Source of the DNA: Kiritimatiellia bacterium
GTDB lineage: Bacteria; Verrucomicrobiota; Kiritimatiellia; CAIQIC01; Lenti-01
DNA: 64,000 nt
Assembly: GCA_017527155.1 (NCBI GenBank)
Contig: JAFXQI010000012.1
Location: 1-64,000 of the forward strand
Reading direction: 5' to 3'
Below the pieces are notes generated by a model. That model was not told the origin of the DNA and did no database searches. It was given only the letters and a program-made list of their open reading frames with translations. Positions 7,497 through 15,606 of the stretch are shown here, piece by piece (positions within the stretch are counted from its first letter, which is position 1; every line of letters starts with the position of its first letter). The translations under genes were made by a program, and so were the position numbers.

Positions 7497-8225
7497 ATGA
7501 AAACCCTCTTGAAATCCGCCGCCGGACTGCTTTCCATCCCCGCCTGCGCCCTCGCCACCGAGGCGGAGGCCGTCGCCGCCCCCGCGGGCCTGACGCCCGC
7601 GGAGCTGTTCCGCATCGGCGGGCCGCTGATGTACGTGCTGCTGGCGCTTTCGGTGGTGGGACTGGCCTTGATCGTGTATTACGCGGCGGTCCTCCGCACG
7701 GGCACCGTGGCGCCGGAAGCCCAGCGGGCCCGCCTCCGCGAGCTGCTTCTGGCCGGACGCGCCCGGGAGGCCCGCGCGCAGTGCGCGGACCGTCCGACGG
7801 CGCTCGGCCGCGTCGTCGCGGCCGGACTCGACTTCCTGGAGGACAACCCGGATGCGGGGGCGCCGGCGGTCCGGGAGGTCATGGAAAGCGAAGGGGTACG
7901 ACAGGCGGGGCGGATGCAGAGCCTCATCCACTACCTGATGGATTTGTCGTCGGTCGCGCCCATGGTCGGGCTGCTGGGAACGGTCGTGGGCATGCTGCGC
8001 GCGTTCAATTCGGTCGCCTTCGACATGGCCAAGGCCCGTCCGATGGAGCTGGCCGGCGGCGTGGGACAGGCGCTGATCACCACCATCGCCGGGTTGTGCG
8101 TGGCCATCCCCGCGCTGATCGCGTGGGCGGTCTTCCGCGGGCGCGTCGTCGCGCTGGTCGGCCGCCTGGAGACCGCGGTGGCCGAGCTGGCGGCGCTGCT
8201 GCCGCGCAAGGGGAGCCCGGAATGA
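7497..8225 (+). CDS. exbB: MotA/TolQ/ExbB proton channel family protein
   Basis: This 242-residue inner-membrane protein belongs to the ExbB/TolQ/MotA family, whose pentamers with ExbD/TolR dimers use the proton-motive force to power outer-membrane transport or cell-envelope work. A signal-like segment (residues 1-20) precedes the first membrane helix near residues 43-65. The conserved 'SVAPMVGLLGTVVGMLRAF' helix comes near residues 150-168, and the last helix is ALITTIAGLCVAIPALIAW. The reading frame is open far upstream, but the start at 7497 fits both the ribosome-binding site and the signal segment. It overlaps exbD by ATGA. A TonB partner gene is not seen nearby, so Ton versus Tol function is undecided. 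Confidence 0.88.
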   Translation: MKTLLKSAAGLLSIPACALATEAEAVAAPAGLTPAELFRIGGPLMYVLLALSVVGLALIVYYAAVLRTGTVAPEAQRARLRELLLAGRAREARAQCADRPTALGRVVAAGLDFLEDNPDAGAPAVREVMESEGVRQAGRMQSLIHYLMDLSSVAPMVGLLGTVVGMLRAFNSVAFDMAKARPMELAGGVGQALITTIAGLCVAIPALIAWAVFRGRVVALVGRLETAVAELAALLPRKGSPE

Positions 8226-8635
8226 ACTTCCTCAAGGCCGATCCGACCGCCGTGCAGGGCGGAGTGCCGCTCACGCCGATGATGGATGTGGTGTTCCTGC
8301 TGCTGTGCTTCTTCGTGACCAGCCAGATTTTCGCGCAGTGGGAGACGGAAATCGACGTGACGCTCCCCACCGCCGAGACGGGCGAGATCCCGCAGCGGCT
8401 GCCGGGCGAGGTCATCGTCAACGTGCTGCCCGACGGGCGTACCGTGGTCAACGGGCAGGACCTCGACGACGAGGCCCTGCGCGGGATGCTGGCGCGCCTG
8501 GTGGAGCTGTTTCCCGGCCAGCCGGTGCTGCTGCGGGCGGACAAGACGACGCCCTACGAGCATGTGGTGCGGGTGCTGGATTTCTGCCGCCAGGCGGATC
8601 TCTGGAACGTGTCGTTCGCGACGCTGGCTCCGTGA
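8222..8635 (+). CDS. exbD: ExbD/TolR family biopolymer transport protein
   Basis: This 137-residue protein has a short cytoplasmic N-terminus, a single membrane helix starting TPMMDVVFLLLCFFVTSQIF near residues 18-37 and a periplasmic domain. The aspartate in 'MMDVVF' is the conserved proton-carrying residue of ExbD/TolR. The ATG overlaps the exbB stop codon (ATGA), a translational coupling typical of this pair. The periplasmic part contains VNVLPDGRTVVNGQ and VLLRADKTTPYEHVVRVLDFCRQA, matching the ExbD fold. It should form the energising complex with the ExbB-type protein encoded just upstream. Confidence 0.9.
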   Translation: MNFLKADPTAVQGGVPLTPMMDVVFLLLCFFVTSQIFAQWETEIDVTLPTAETGEIPQRLPGEVIVNVLPDGRTVVNGQDLDDEALRGMLARLVELFPGQPVLLRADKTTPYEHVVRVLDFCRQADLWNVSFATLAP

Positions 8636-9017
8636 CAACCGGGAAGGGGAGGGGGGACACGAGAGACGAGTGACGAGATGCGGCGGGCCCGCGCCGCGGG
8701 CCGTCGCCGGCCCCGGGGAGTGGGTCCTGGCAGGGACCGTGGGATTGGGGGAACCTCCCGTGGTTTGGGCCATGCGCGCGGGGCGGGAAATTGTCCCGGT
8801 CGGGGAAATGAAATTTTCCAAGCGTTGAAAACTGTTCCGTGGAGGCAGTCCCCATCCGGCCCGTCCGGAATCCTTTTTGAGATTACGGGAAACATTGGAT
8901 TTTCCGTCGGTTCTGCCATGCTCCGACGCCATGAAAGACACGGGGCGTTTTTCCTTGCGGAGTCCGGGGCCTTGCGGCATTCTGCATTGCAAGAGAAACG
9001 TATTGGAGGCCACCGCC
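8636..9017. other. Intergenic region with degenerate palindrome and one ATG-ended module
   Basis: No gene is seen in these 382 bp. A decayed copy of the TTTTCCAA...TTGAAAA palindrome lies at 8814-8831 and an ATG-ended module at 8873-8935. The last 35 bp (CAAGAGAAACGTATTGGAGG block) form the leader of the following gene and recur before its paralogue at 11582. Confidence 0.6.
8873..8935 (+). repeat. Dispersed ATG-ended module, copy 2
   Basis: GAGATTACGGGAAAC, then TTTTCC, CATGCT and CC-ATG-AA at 8929-8935. It points toward the downstream secreted protein gene, but the ATG is not that gene's likely start. Confidence 0.65.
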
Positions 9018-10847
9018 ATGAAATCCACCATCCGCAATGCCGTATTCGCGATCGCCGCCGCTTTCGCGATGGTCCCGACCGTGCGTGCCGACGGGCCCGC
9101 CGCCTTCGCGCAGGTCGAAATCCGCGGGCTCGATGCCTTGTTCGCCGCCGCCGACCGCATCGCCGCACCCTACGTCCCCGCCGGGCAGGCCAAGGGGATG
9201 TTCATCGGGGCTTGCAGCGCGCGCGCCGTCGATCCGTTCGAGGTCGTCGACGGGGAGGGGACCGTGCGCTGCGTGGTCTACGGCATAGATGATGACTGGG
9301 ATGTGCTGGTCGATTTCCCGGCGGCCGGTGGCGATGCGGCCGGCGCGCTCGGGAAGCTGGCGGAAGCGCTTCCCGCAGCGGATGTGCCGGACGGGATCGT
9401 TCTCCCCGAAGGGGCCCTGTCGTTGCTCACCGGCGGCTTCTCCCTCTCCGGCACGCTCTGCATCCCCCGCGGGGAGCGCATCGCGCTGGTGCCCCATTCC
9501 GCGTTCGCGCACGATGTCCGCGACGTGGACGGAGCCCTCGCCCTGCTCGATGCCGCGCCGGACGTGCCCGCCGGTGGCGTGCTGGCCGCGGCCGTCGATT
9601 TCGGGGCCGTGCTGCCGCTCCTCGCCAAGTGCAGGGCGGGGACGAGCGGCGCGCAGTTGCGCGAGCGGCTGTCGGATTCCTCGTTCCCCGTCCGCGCCCT
9701 CGCCCTCGGGATCGGACTCGACGAGGCCAACCGCTTCCGCACCGATTGGTCGGTCGCGTACGTCCCCGACTCCCCACAGGCGCGCCACGGCTCGGGCATC
9801 GGGGCCCCCGTCTCGCCGCTCGCGAACGCCATCCTCTTCCCCGACGCCGTGGCGGCGGGCACCTACCACGGGGAGTTGTCCGGCATCTCCGACGACGAAC
9901 TCCGCGCTGTCCTGAACGGCAAAAACGGCTTGGCCTCCGTCGCCGGGGAGGACGACCCGCGGACCGCCGCCGTGCGCGACGCACTGGCCGCCGCCTACAT
10001 CCCGTTCCTCCGGATGCTCGGCGACGAGTTCGCCGTTGCCTATCTCCCCGCGGGCGAAGGGGAGGAGGGCGGCGGCTCCGCCCTGCTCTCGTTCCCCGCC
10101 GACCCGCAGGCCGCCCTCGACGGGGTGCCCGACTGCTTCAACGGGATGATTGGCGCGTTCGCCGATGCCCGCCGCTCTGCCGCCGACGATGACGACGATG
10201 TTCCCGACGTGGTCGACGCTTTGTCCCGCCTCCGCGTCGAGCCCGCCGGCGAACGGTCGGTGAGGGAGACGTCGGTGCGCCGCTATGTCGTGCGCCTGGA
10301 GGGGGAGGACGAGACGCCGGCGCGCGATTACGGGGCCTTCGAGGCCGCGGCCGCCGGACCCGCGCTGTACCTCGGGACGCTTCCCGACGGCCGCCTCGGC
10401 GACGTCCTCGCCGACCTCGCCGCCGGACATACCGCGAAGGGGCCGGTCGCCGCGATGCCGGCCTTCGCCGCCGCCTACGGGGAAGCGCCCGAAGGGGCCG
10501 CCTGCGGCTATGTGCGCCTGCGGCCGGCGCTCCGCGCGATCCTGCCCAAGCTCCAGGCTTTTGTCGACAACGTGATTGCCGAGGACGAAACCGGCATCGT
10601 CCCCGCCACCGCTGCGGCGCTCGCCGGAGTCGCGACCGCCTTCGCCAACGACCCCGCGCTCCCGGACATCACCCTGGCCTCGACCCAGCGCTGGCTCCCC
10701 GAGGGGGCCCGGCTGGAAAGCGTCGTTTCGATGCCGCTGTCGGATTTCCATGTTGCCATCGACGCCATCAGCAAGGCCGCGATTGCGATCCGTACCGGTG
10801 TCGCCGGGGTCGCCCATTCCGGTCGCCCCGGTTCCGCCGGGCGGTAA
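9018..10847 (+). CDS. Secreted protein of unknown family, tandem paralogue 1
   Basis: The 609-residue product has a signal peptide (MKSTIRNAVFAIAAAFAMVPTVRA) and is otherwise a soluble, Ala/Asp-rich protein with no recognised domain. Residues 25-80 (ADGPAAFAQVEIRGLDALF...) and a C-terminal block (PALYLGTLPDGRLGDVLADL...CGYVRLRPALRAILP) are nearly identical to the tandem neighbour at 11582, while the central part has diverged. The overall look, with a long alternation of short strands and helices and repeated LRVEP/VRRY elements, recalls bacterial periplasmic proteins of PVC bacteria, but no function can be given. The start at 9018 follows GGAGG and the signal peptide; an upstream in-frame ATG belongs to the ATG-ended module. 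Confidence 0.78.
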   Translation: MKSTIRNAVFAIAAAFAMVPTVRADGPAAFAQVEIRGLDALFAAADRIAAPYVPAGQAKGMFIGACSARAVDPFEVVDGEGTVRCVVYGIDDDWDVLVDFPAAGGDAAGALGKLAEALPAADVPDGIVLPEGALSLLTGGFSLSGTLCIPRGERIALVPHSAFAHDVRDVDGALALLDAAPDVPAGGVLAAAVDFGAVLPLLAKCRAGTSGAQLRERLSDSSFPVRALALGIGLDEANRFRTDWSVAYVPDSPQARHGSGIGAPVSPLANAILFPDAVAAGTYHGELSGISDDELRAVLNGKNGLASVAGEDDPRTAAVRDALAAAYIPFLRMLGDEFAVAYLPAGEGEEGGGSALLSFPADPQAALDGVPDCFNGMIGAFADARRSAADDDDDVPDVVDALSRLRVEPAGERSVRETSVRRYVVRLEGEDETPARDYGAFEAAAAGPALYLGTLPDGRLGDVLADLAAGHTAKGPVAAMPAFAAAYGEAPEGAACGYVRLRPALRAILPKLQAFVDNVIAEDETGIVPATAAALAGVATAFANDPALPDITLASTQRWLPEGARLESVVSMPLSDFHVAIDAISKAAIAIRTGVAGVAHSGRPGSAGR

Positions 10848-10991
10848 GGCCGTGACAAAGCACGGCCCTCCCTCCTGGAACATCTCCCGGAAGGGCGGCG
10901 CATGAAATGCGGTTTCGGGAGGGCCGCGCTTCGTCGCGGCCGTGTGAAAGGGAAGTTGCCGGAGAGCGGCGGAATTCCTTGAACCGTTTGA

Positions 10992-11057
10992 GGACGCGCA
11001 GAAGCGCGTCCCTCCCCCTTGGAGAGCGGACGGGGAGGGTCGCGCTTCCGCGCGACC
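10992..11057. repeat. Composite GC-rich double-hairpin element, copy 1
   Basis: GGACGCGC-agaa-GCGCGTCC (10992-11011), a C-rich/G-rich spacer that can also pair, then GGTCGCGC-ttcc-GCGCGACC (11038-11057). Relatives are at 13414, 35217 and 38486. Confidence 0.75.
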
Positions 11058-11119
11058 TTGTTTTGACTTCGGACGCCGGACTTCGGACCGCCCCCGCCAA
11101 CCCGCGGGGGGCTTGTGTA

Positions 11120-11183
11120 TTCATGGGGGGGATGATGGGTGTGAAACGGTGGAAAATGTGTGGTTTTTCCATAATCTCACGCG
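11120..11183 (-). repeat. Dispersed ATG-ended module, copy 3
   Basis: Minus-strand reading: GAGATTATGGAAAAA, 39-nt segment with TTTTCC and CATCAT, then CC-ATG-AATAC. Almost identical to copy 5. Confidence 0.7.
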
Positions 11184-11229
11184 ATGGGTCGGGAGGCGGT
11201 TTTTTTGGGGGGCGGGAGGGGTGGAAAAA

Positions 11230-11323
11230 TTTTTCCAACCATTGGAAAGTTTTTTTCCAATCATTGGAAAAAATGGGCGGAGTTTTCCAACCATTGGAAA
11301 AAAGTTTTCCAATCATTGGAAAA
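11230..11323. repeat. Palindrome array A (four TTTTCCAAYCATTGGAAAA units)
   Basis: Four near-palindromes are centred at 11240, 11262, 11292 and 11314, giving centre-to-centre spacings of 22, 30 and 22 bp. Unit centres are CCAACCATTGG or CCAATCATTGG. The array lies about 260 bp upstream of the second paralogue. Confidence 0.9.
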
Positions 11324-11416
11324 GTTGCGGGCGGGGGGCGGGCGGAGCGGGTTGTGGCCGGCGGGGCGGCCACGGCAAGACTCGGATGGGGCGGCGGCGG
11401 AGGGAAAGGGGAGATT

Positions 11417-11480
11417 TTCATGGGGATGGAATGTGGGTGAAATCGACGGGAAAGGCGTGTATTTTCTGTAATCTCATCGG
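11417..11480 (-). repeat. Dispersed ATG-ended module, copy 4
   Basis: Minus-strand reading: GAGATTACAGAAAAT, C-rich segment, CATTCC, then CC-ATG-AAAAT. On that strand palindrome array A follows about 95 nt after the ATG. Confidence 0.65.
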
Positions 11481-11581
11481 TGGGTTGGAGGGGGCGGGGG
11501 CCGGGGGCGGTTTTTGCTTGCGGGAAGGGGCGGGGGTCGGGCATGCTTTGATGCAAGAGAAACGTATTGGAGGCTTCCGCC

Positions 11582-13354
11582 ATGAAATCCACCATCCGCC
11601 ATGCCGTGCTCGCGATCGCCGCCGCTCTCGCGATGGTCCCGACCGTGCGCGCCGACGGGCCCGCCGCCTTCGCGCAGGTCGAAATCCGCGGGCTCGATGC
11701 CTTGTTCGCCGCCACCGACCGCATCGCCGCTCCCTACGTCCCCGCCGGGCAGGCCAAGGGGATGTTCATCGGGGCTTGCGAGGCCCGTGGCATCAATCCG
11801 TTCGAGGTCGTTGACGGCGGGGAGACCGTTCGCTTCCTGGTTTGCGAGGCGCCGAATTACCTGCTCGACATCCCCGCCGCCGGAGGCGATGCCTCCGCAG
11901 TCCTCGAGAAGCTGGCCGGAGCACTGGGTGCCGTCGACACCCCCAAAGGCGTCGACATGCCGGAAGGGGCGCATTTCCTCCGTACGGGCCTTCCCGCGAA
12001 CGCCCGGAGCCTCTTCATTCCCCGCGGAGGACGTCTCGTAGCCATCGACTACACCAAACCCAACCCGATCCCCCCGGCGCAGGCCCTCGCGCTACTCGAC
12101 GCCACCCCCGACGTGCCCGCCGAAGGCGTGCTGGCCAGTACCATCGATTTCGAGGCGCTGAAAACGGTCTGGACCCCAGCTCCGGAGGATTCTTCCGCCA
12201 CAGGGTTCCGGGAGATCCTGGCGGACCCCGATTTCCCCTTCCGTGCCGTCGCGTTCGGACTTGGACTCGACGGGGCCGACCGCTTCCGCGCCGATTTCTC
12301 CGCCGCGTACATTCCCGACGTACCCCAGGCACGCATCGTTTCGGGCATCGGGGCCCCCGTCTCGCCGCTCGCGAACGCCATCCTCTTCCCCGACGCCGTG
12401 GCGGCGGCCACCTGCCGCCAGGAACTGTCCGTCCTCTCCGACGATGAACTCCGCTCCTTCCTGTCCGGCGACACCGGGGACGACGACCCGCGGATCGCCG
12501 CCGCGGACGTTGCCCTGACCGCCGCCTGCCTCCCGCTCCTCCGGCTGCTTGGCGACGAATACGCCATTGCCCTCCTCCCTGCGGACGACGGGGAGGAAGC
12601 CGGCAGCGCCGCCCTCCTCGCGTTCCCAGCCGACCCGCAGACCGCCCTCGACGGGGTGCCCGCCATCCTCGAGGGGGGGATATCCGCGTTCGCCGGGGCC
12701 TTCGCGGCCATCGCCGAAGAGGATGGCGACGACGTTCCCGACGTGGCCGTGGCCGCCTCCCGGATCCGCATCGAGCCCGTCGGCGAACGGACTGTGCAGG
12801 GGACGCCCGTGCGCCGCTACACTTTCCGCCTGGAGGGAGAAGGCAACGATTCCGCGCGCGATCTCGGCTTCTTCGAGGCCGCGGCCGCCGGACCTGCGCT
12901 GTACCTCGGGACGCTCCCCGACGGCCGCCTCGGCGACGTGCTCGCCGACCTCGCCGCCGGGCATACCGCGAAGGGCCCGGTCGCCGCCATGCCGTCCTTC
13001 GCCGCCGCCTACGGGGAAGCGCCCGAAGGGGCCGCCTGCGGCTACGTGCGCCTGCGGCCGGCGCTCCGCGCGATTCTGCCGGCGCTGCGCAACCTGATGC
13101 GGGCCATGGGCGCGGACGAGATCGAACTCAAGGACCTCGTCAACCCCGTGTCGTTTGCGCTCTCCCTGGATGGACATCCCTACCTCCCGGACGTCACCCT
13201 GGCCTCCACCCAGCGCTGGCTCCCCGACGGCAACCGCCTGGAAAGCATCGTCTCGATGCCGCTGGCGGACCTCCATGCCGCCATCGACGCCGTTGTCACT
13301 TGCCATCGCCGCGCCTGCGAAATCATCGGCGCACATGGCGCCGCCGGGCGGTAA
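11582..13354 (+). CDS. Secreted protein of unknown family, tandem paralogue 2
   Basis: The 590-residue product is the tandem duplicate of the protein encoded at 9018. It shares an almost identical signal peptide and first 80 residues, the 'SGIGAPVSPLANAILFPDAVAA' stretch in the middle and a long identical block near the C-terminus (residues about 435-500). Segments between these blocks differ strongly, including in length, so the pair is mosaic rather than uniformly diverged. No domain was recognised. The leader with GGAGG is also duplicated, so the start at 11582 corresponds to 9018. It is probably exported to the periplasm; role unknown. Confidence 0.78.
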   Translation: MKSTIRHAVLAIAAALAMVPTVRADGPAAFAQVEIRGLDALFAATDRIAAPYVPAGQAKGMFIGACEARGINPFEVVDGGETVRFLVCEAPNYLLDIPAAGGDASAVLEKLAGALGAVDTPKGVDMPEGAHFLRTGLPANARSLFIPRGGRLVAIDYTKPNPIPPAQALALLDATPDVPAEGVLASTIDFEALKTVWTPAPEDSSATGFREILADPDFPFRAVAFGLGLDGADRFRADFSAAYIPDVPQARIVSGIGAPVSPLANAILFPDAVAAATCRQELSVLSDDELRSFLSGDTGDDDPRIAAADVALTAACLPLLRLLGDEYAIALLPADDGEEAGSAALLAFPADPQTALDGVPAILEGGISAFAGAFAAIAEEDGDDVPDVAVAASRIRIEPVGERTVQGTPVRRYTFRLEGEGNDSARDLGFFEAAAAGPALYLGTLPDGRLGDVLADLAAGHTAKGPVAAMPSFAAAYGEAPEGAACGYVRLRPALRAILPALRNLMRAMGADEIELKDLVNPVSFALSLDGHPYLPDVTLASTQRWLPDGNRLESIVSMPLADLHAAIDAVVTCHRRACEIIGAHGAAGR

Positions 13355-13413
13355 GGGCCCCCTCGGCAAGGCGCAAGGGACAAAGAAACGGGAGCCGAAT
13401 TTGGTTTTGCGGA

Positions 13414-13433
13414 GGACGCGCAGAAGCGCGTCC
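13414..13433. repeat. GC-rich hairpin element, partial copy
   Basis: GGACGCGC-agaa-GCGCGTCC survives; the second hairpin has decayed to GGAGGGGCGC followed by an eight-T run (about 13453-13472), which could act as a terminator. Confidence 0.65.
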
Positions 13434-13530
13434 CTCCCCTTGGGGAGCGCTCCGGGAGGGGCGCTTTTTTTTGACTTCGGACACCGGACTTCGGACGGCC
13501 TCCCAAGGGGGGGGGCGGGCGGGGTGTGTG

Positions 13531-13594
13531 TTCATGGGGGGGATGATGGGTGTGAAACAGGGGAAAATGTGCGATTTTTCCGTAATCTCACGCG
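13531..13594 (-). repeat. Dispersed ATG-ended module, copy 5
   Basis: Minus-strand reading: GAGATTACGGAAAAA, 39-nt segment with TTTTCC and CATCAT, then CC-ATG-AACAC. Confidence 0.7.
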
Positions 13595-13640
13595 ATGGGT
13601 CGGGAGGCGGTTTTTTTGGGGGGCGGGAGGGGCGGAAAAG

Positions 13641-13745
13641 TTTTTCCAATCGTTGGAAAACGGGCGAAAAATTTTTCCAATCATTGGAAAAATCGCGGAA
13701 ATTTTTCCAACCATTGGAAACTTTTTTTCCAATCATTGGAAAAAC
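13641..13745. repeat. Palindrome array B (four units)
   Basis: Units are centred at 13651, 13682, 13712 and 13734 (spacings 31, 30, 22 bp). The first unit has a variant core, CCAATCGTTGG. It is the duplicate of array A but has a different first spacing. Confidence 0.9.
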
Positions 13746-13803
13746 CGCGGGCGGCGGGCGGGCGGGCGGGTTGTGGCCGGCGGGGCGGCCACGGGCCATA
13801 CTC

Positions 13804-15549
13804 TTATGGGGCGGGGGCGATGGTCCAGGAGAGGGGGGGGATGGGCGGGGTGCCGGAGGGGAAGGCGGGGGGCGGCGGGAGGGGGGCGGGGCCTTTGTTG
13901 AGGCAGACGAGGACGCGGTCGGGGCCGAGGCGGCGTTCGTAGGCGATGGCGGTCTCGGTTCCGGTTTCGAGCCAGCGGAAGGTGCCGCGGCGGAGAGCCG
14001 GGTGGGCGGCGCGGAGGGTCGCCAGGGCGCGGTAGTGGGCGAGGAGGGGCGCGTTCGGGACGCGGGGGGTGGCGGCGGGCAGGGGGCCGCGGTAGCCGAG
14101 GGTCTCGGGGTCGAGGGGAATGTCGGGCCACGGCATGGGCTGCCGGTCGCAGGGGTCGTTGGCGCCCCAGAGGCCGAGTTCGTCGCCGTAGTAGATCATC
14201 GGGGCGCCCGGGGCGGTGAATTGCCATACGGTCGCGAGGCGCAGGCGGGCGAGGGCGTCGGGGGACGGGGCGTCGGTCCGCAGCTGCGCGTTGTCGGCCA
14301 CGCGCGCCCAGCGGAAGTAGTTGTCCCAGTTGGCGAAGGGCGGGCACGAGGAGTGCAGCATGGTCAGGATGCGCCCGGTGTCGTGGGAGCCGAGGAGGTT
14401 CTGCATGACGAGCGTGGTGCCGGGGTCGTGCCGGGCGTGCAGGCGGTCGATGGCGGCGCGGAAGGCGGTCGCGGTCAGGGCCTGGCTGTGCGGGGTGAAG
14501 AAGGAGAGGGTGGGAAAAAGCCACTCGTAGTTCATCGCGGCGGTGAATTCGCCGGGGCGCACCCACTCCTGCGCGGGGCCGACGATTTCGGCCGTGGTGT
14601 AGGCGTCGGGGTTCAGCGCGCGGACGTGGGCGTGCCAGTCGCGCCAGAAGCCGTGGGGGACGCAGAAGGCGACGTCCAGGCGCCAGCCGTCGATGCCGTC
14701 GCGGGGGACGCCGGGCGGCGGGTCGGGGCGCATCCAGCGGCGGGTGATGTCGAAGAGGTAGCGCTTGACGGGCGCCGCGAGGTCGTCGCCGCCGGGGGCG
14801 CGCGCGAAGGCGGGCAGGGATCCGTTCGGGCCGTCCCACGCGGCGTATTCGGGGGTGCCGTCGCGCCGGAAGCGGGCGACCTGGTACCAGCCGAGGTAGG
14901 GGGACGCGGGGCCGTTTTCGAGGATGTCCCGGAAGGCGAAGCACCGGCGCCCGCTGTGGTTGAACACGCCGTCGAGGATCACCCGGATGCCCAGGGCGTG
15001 GGCGTCGCGCACGAGCTCCAGGAATTGGCGGTCGGCGGCGGTCCAGATCCACGTGGACGGGTCCTCGGTCTCGCGCGCGGCGGCCAGCGCGGCGAGGTCG
15101 CCGGCGCGGTCGGGGCCGAGGGTCGGGTCGATGTGGTGGTAGCAGGTGGCGTCGTACTTGTGCAGGGAGGCGGCCTGGAAGACGGGGTTGAGGTAGAGGG
15201 CCGTGACGCCGAGGTCGCGCAAATACGGCAGTTTTTCGCGCACGCCCACGAGGTCGCCGCCGAGGCGGCGGTCGAAGACGGTGTCCCAGTACTTCGGGGA
15301 TCGGGCCGTCTCCCAGGCGTCGCGCGCGTACCACTCCATCCCCCACGGGCGGATGCGCCAGCCGGGAATCGGGCGGTCGGAAAAGTCCTCGGGCCGCGGA
15401 TCGGACTGCGGGGCGCCGTTGCGGAAGCGCTCGGGGAAGATCTGGTACCAGACGGCGTCCTTCGCCCAGTCGGGCGCCGCGGGCGGGTCCTCGGCGACGC
15501 GGATGGCGGAGGGCGGCGGGGGCGGCGGCGGCGTGGAGAACAGCGGCAT
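13804..15549 (-). CDS. GH13 alpha-amylase family glycosidase
   Basis: This 581-residue cytoplasmic enzyme belongs to glycoside hydrolase family 13 and resembles cyclomaltodextrinase/neopullulanase-type alpha-glucan hydrolases. The conserved regions are ILDGVFNHSG (191-200), DGWRLDVAF with nucleophile D292, TTAEIVG with acid/base E321, and LLGSHDTGR with D390. The last region has Ser instead of the usual Asn before His-Asp. WAKDAVWYQIFPERF near residue 28 is the typical barrel start. There is no signal peptide. The catalytic barrel is followed by a short beta domain ending in a Pro-rich tail. It faces the secreted paralogue convergently and is followed by an unrelated rhomboid gene on its upstream side. 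Confidence 0.9.
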   Translation of the reverse strand: MPLFSTPPPPPPPSAIRVAEDPPAAPDWAKDAVWYQIFPERFRNGAPQSDPRPEDFSDRPIPGWRIRPWGMEWYARDAWETARSPKYWDTVFDRRLGGDLVGVREKLPYLRDLGVTALYLNPVFQAASLHKYDATCYHHIDPTLGPDRAGDLAALAAARETEDPSTWIWTAADRQFLELVRDAHALGIRVILDGVFNHSGRRCFAFRDILENGPASPYLGWYQVARFRRDGTPEYAAWDGPNGSLPAFARAPGGDDLAAPVKRYLFDITRRWMRPDPPPGVPRDGIDGWRLDVAFCVPHGFWRDWHAHVRALNPDAYTTAEIVGPAQEWVRPGEFTAAMNYEWLFPTLSFFTPHSQALTATAFRAAIDRLHARHDPGTTLVMQNLLGSHDTGRILTMLHSSCPPFANWDNYFRWARVADNAQLRTDAPSPDALARLRLATVWQFTAPGAPMIYYGDELGLWGANDPCDRQPMPWPDIPLDPETLGYRGPLPAATPRVPNAPLLAHYRALATLRAAHPALRRGTFRWLETGTETAIAYERRLGPDRVLVCLNKGPAPLPPPPAFPSGTPPIPPLSWTIAPAP

Positions 15550-15606
15550 GGGGGAGGGGCGAGTGAAAAGTGAAAAGAGAAAAGTGAAAAACGGGCGGTG
15601 GTTGCC

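Larger units (their letters stand above)
10848..11581. other. 734-bp repeat-rich intergenic region between the tandem paralogues
   Basis: No gene is supported. In order it holds a hairpin GGCCGTG-acaaag-CACGGCC (10848-10867), a composite GC-rich hairpin element (10992-11057), an ATG-ended module (11120-11183), palindrome array A (11230-11323), a second ATG-ended module (11417-11480) and the leader of the next gene. The minus strand is open through most of it, but that frame consists of the repeats themselves. About 400 bp of this region are repeated after the second paralogue. Confidence 0.65.
13355..13803. other. Repeat-rich intergenic region after paralogue 2
   Basis: These 449 bp are a second copy of the 3' flank found after paralogue 1: a partial GC-hairpin element (13414-13433), an ATG-ended module (13531-13594), palindrome array B (13641-13745) and the shared GGTTGTGGCCGGCGGGGCGG block at about 13767. 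No gene is supported. It separates convergent genes. Confidence 0.65.

Noticed and set aside
8877-9017. Longer N-terminus of the first secreted paralogue.
   Set aside because: The upstream in-frame codons belong to an ATG-ended module; the signal peptide and GGAGG site support 9018, matching the paralogue start at 11582.
11230-11323. Palindrome arrays as rho-independent terminators.
   Set aside because: Stems are A/T-rich, symmetrical and repeated four or five times with fixed spacing, and arrays C and D lie upstream of operons; this does not fit terminators.
10768-11724. Minus-strand open frame with repeated FSNGWK/FQWLEK-like peptides (also at 13323-13799).
   Set aside because: It is made of the palindrome array, the ATG-ended modules and the GC-rich hairpins; the peptides are simply the repeats read in one frame, and no promoter or conserved non-repeat part is visible.
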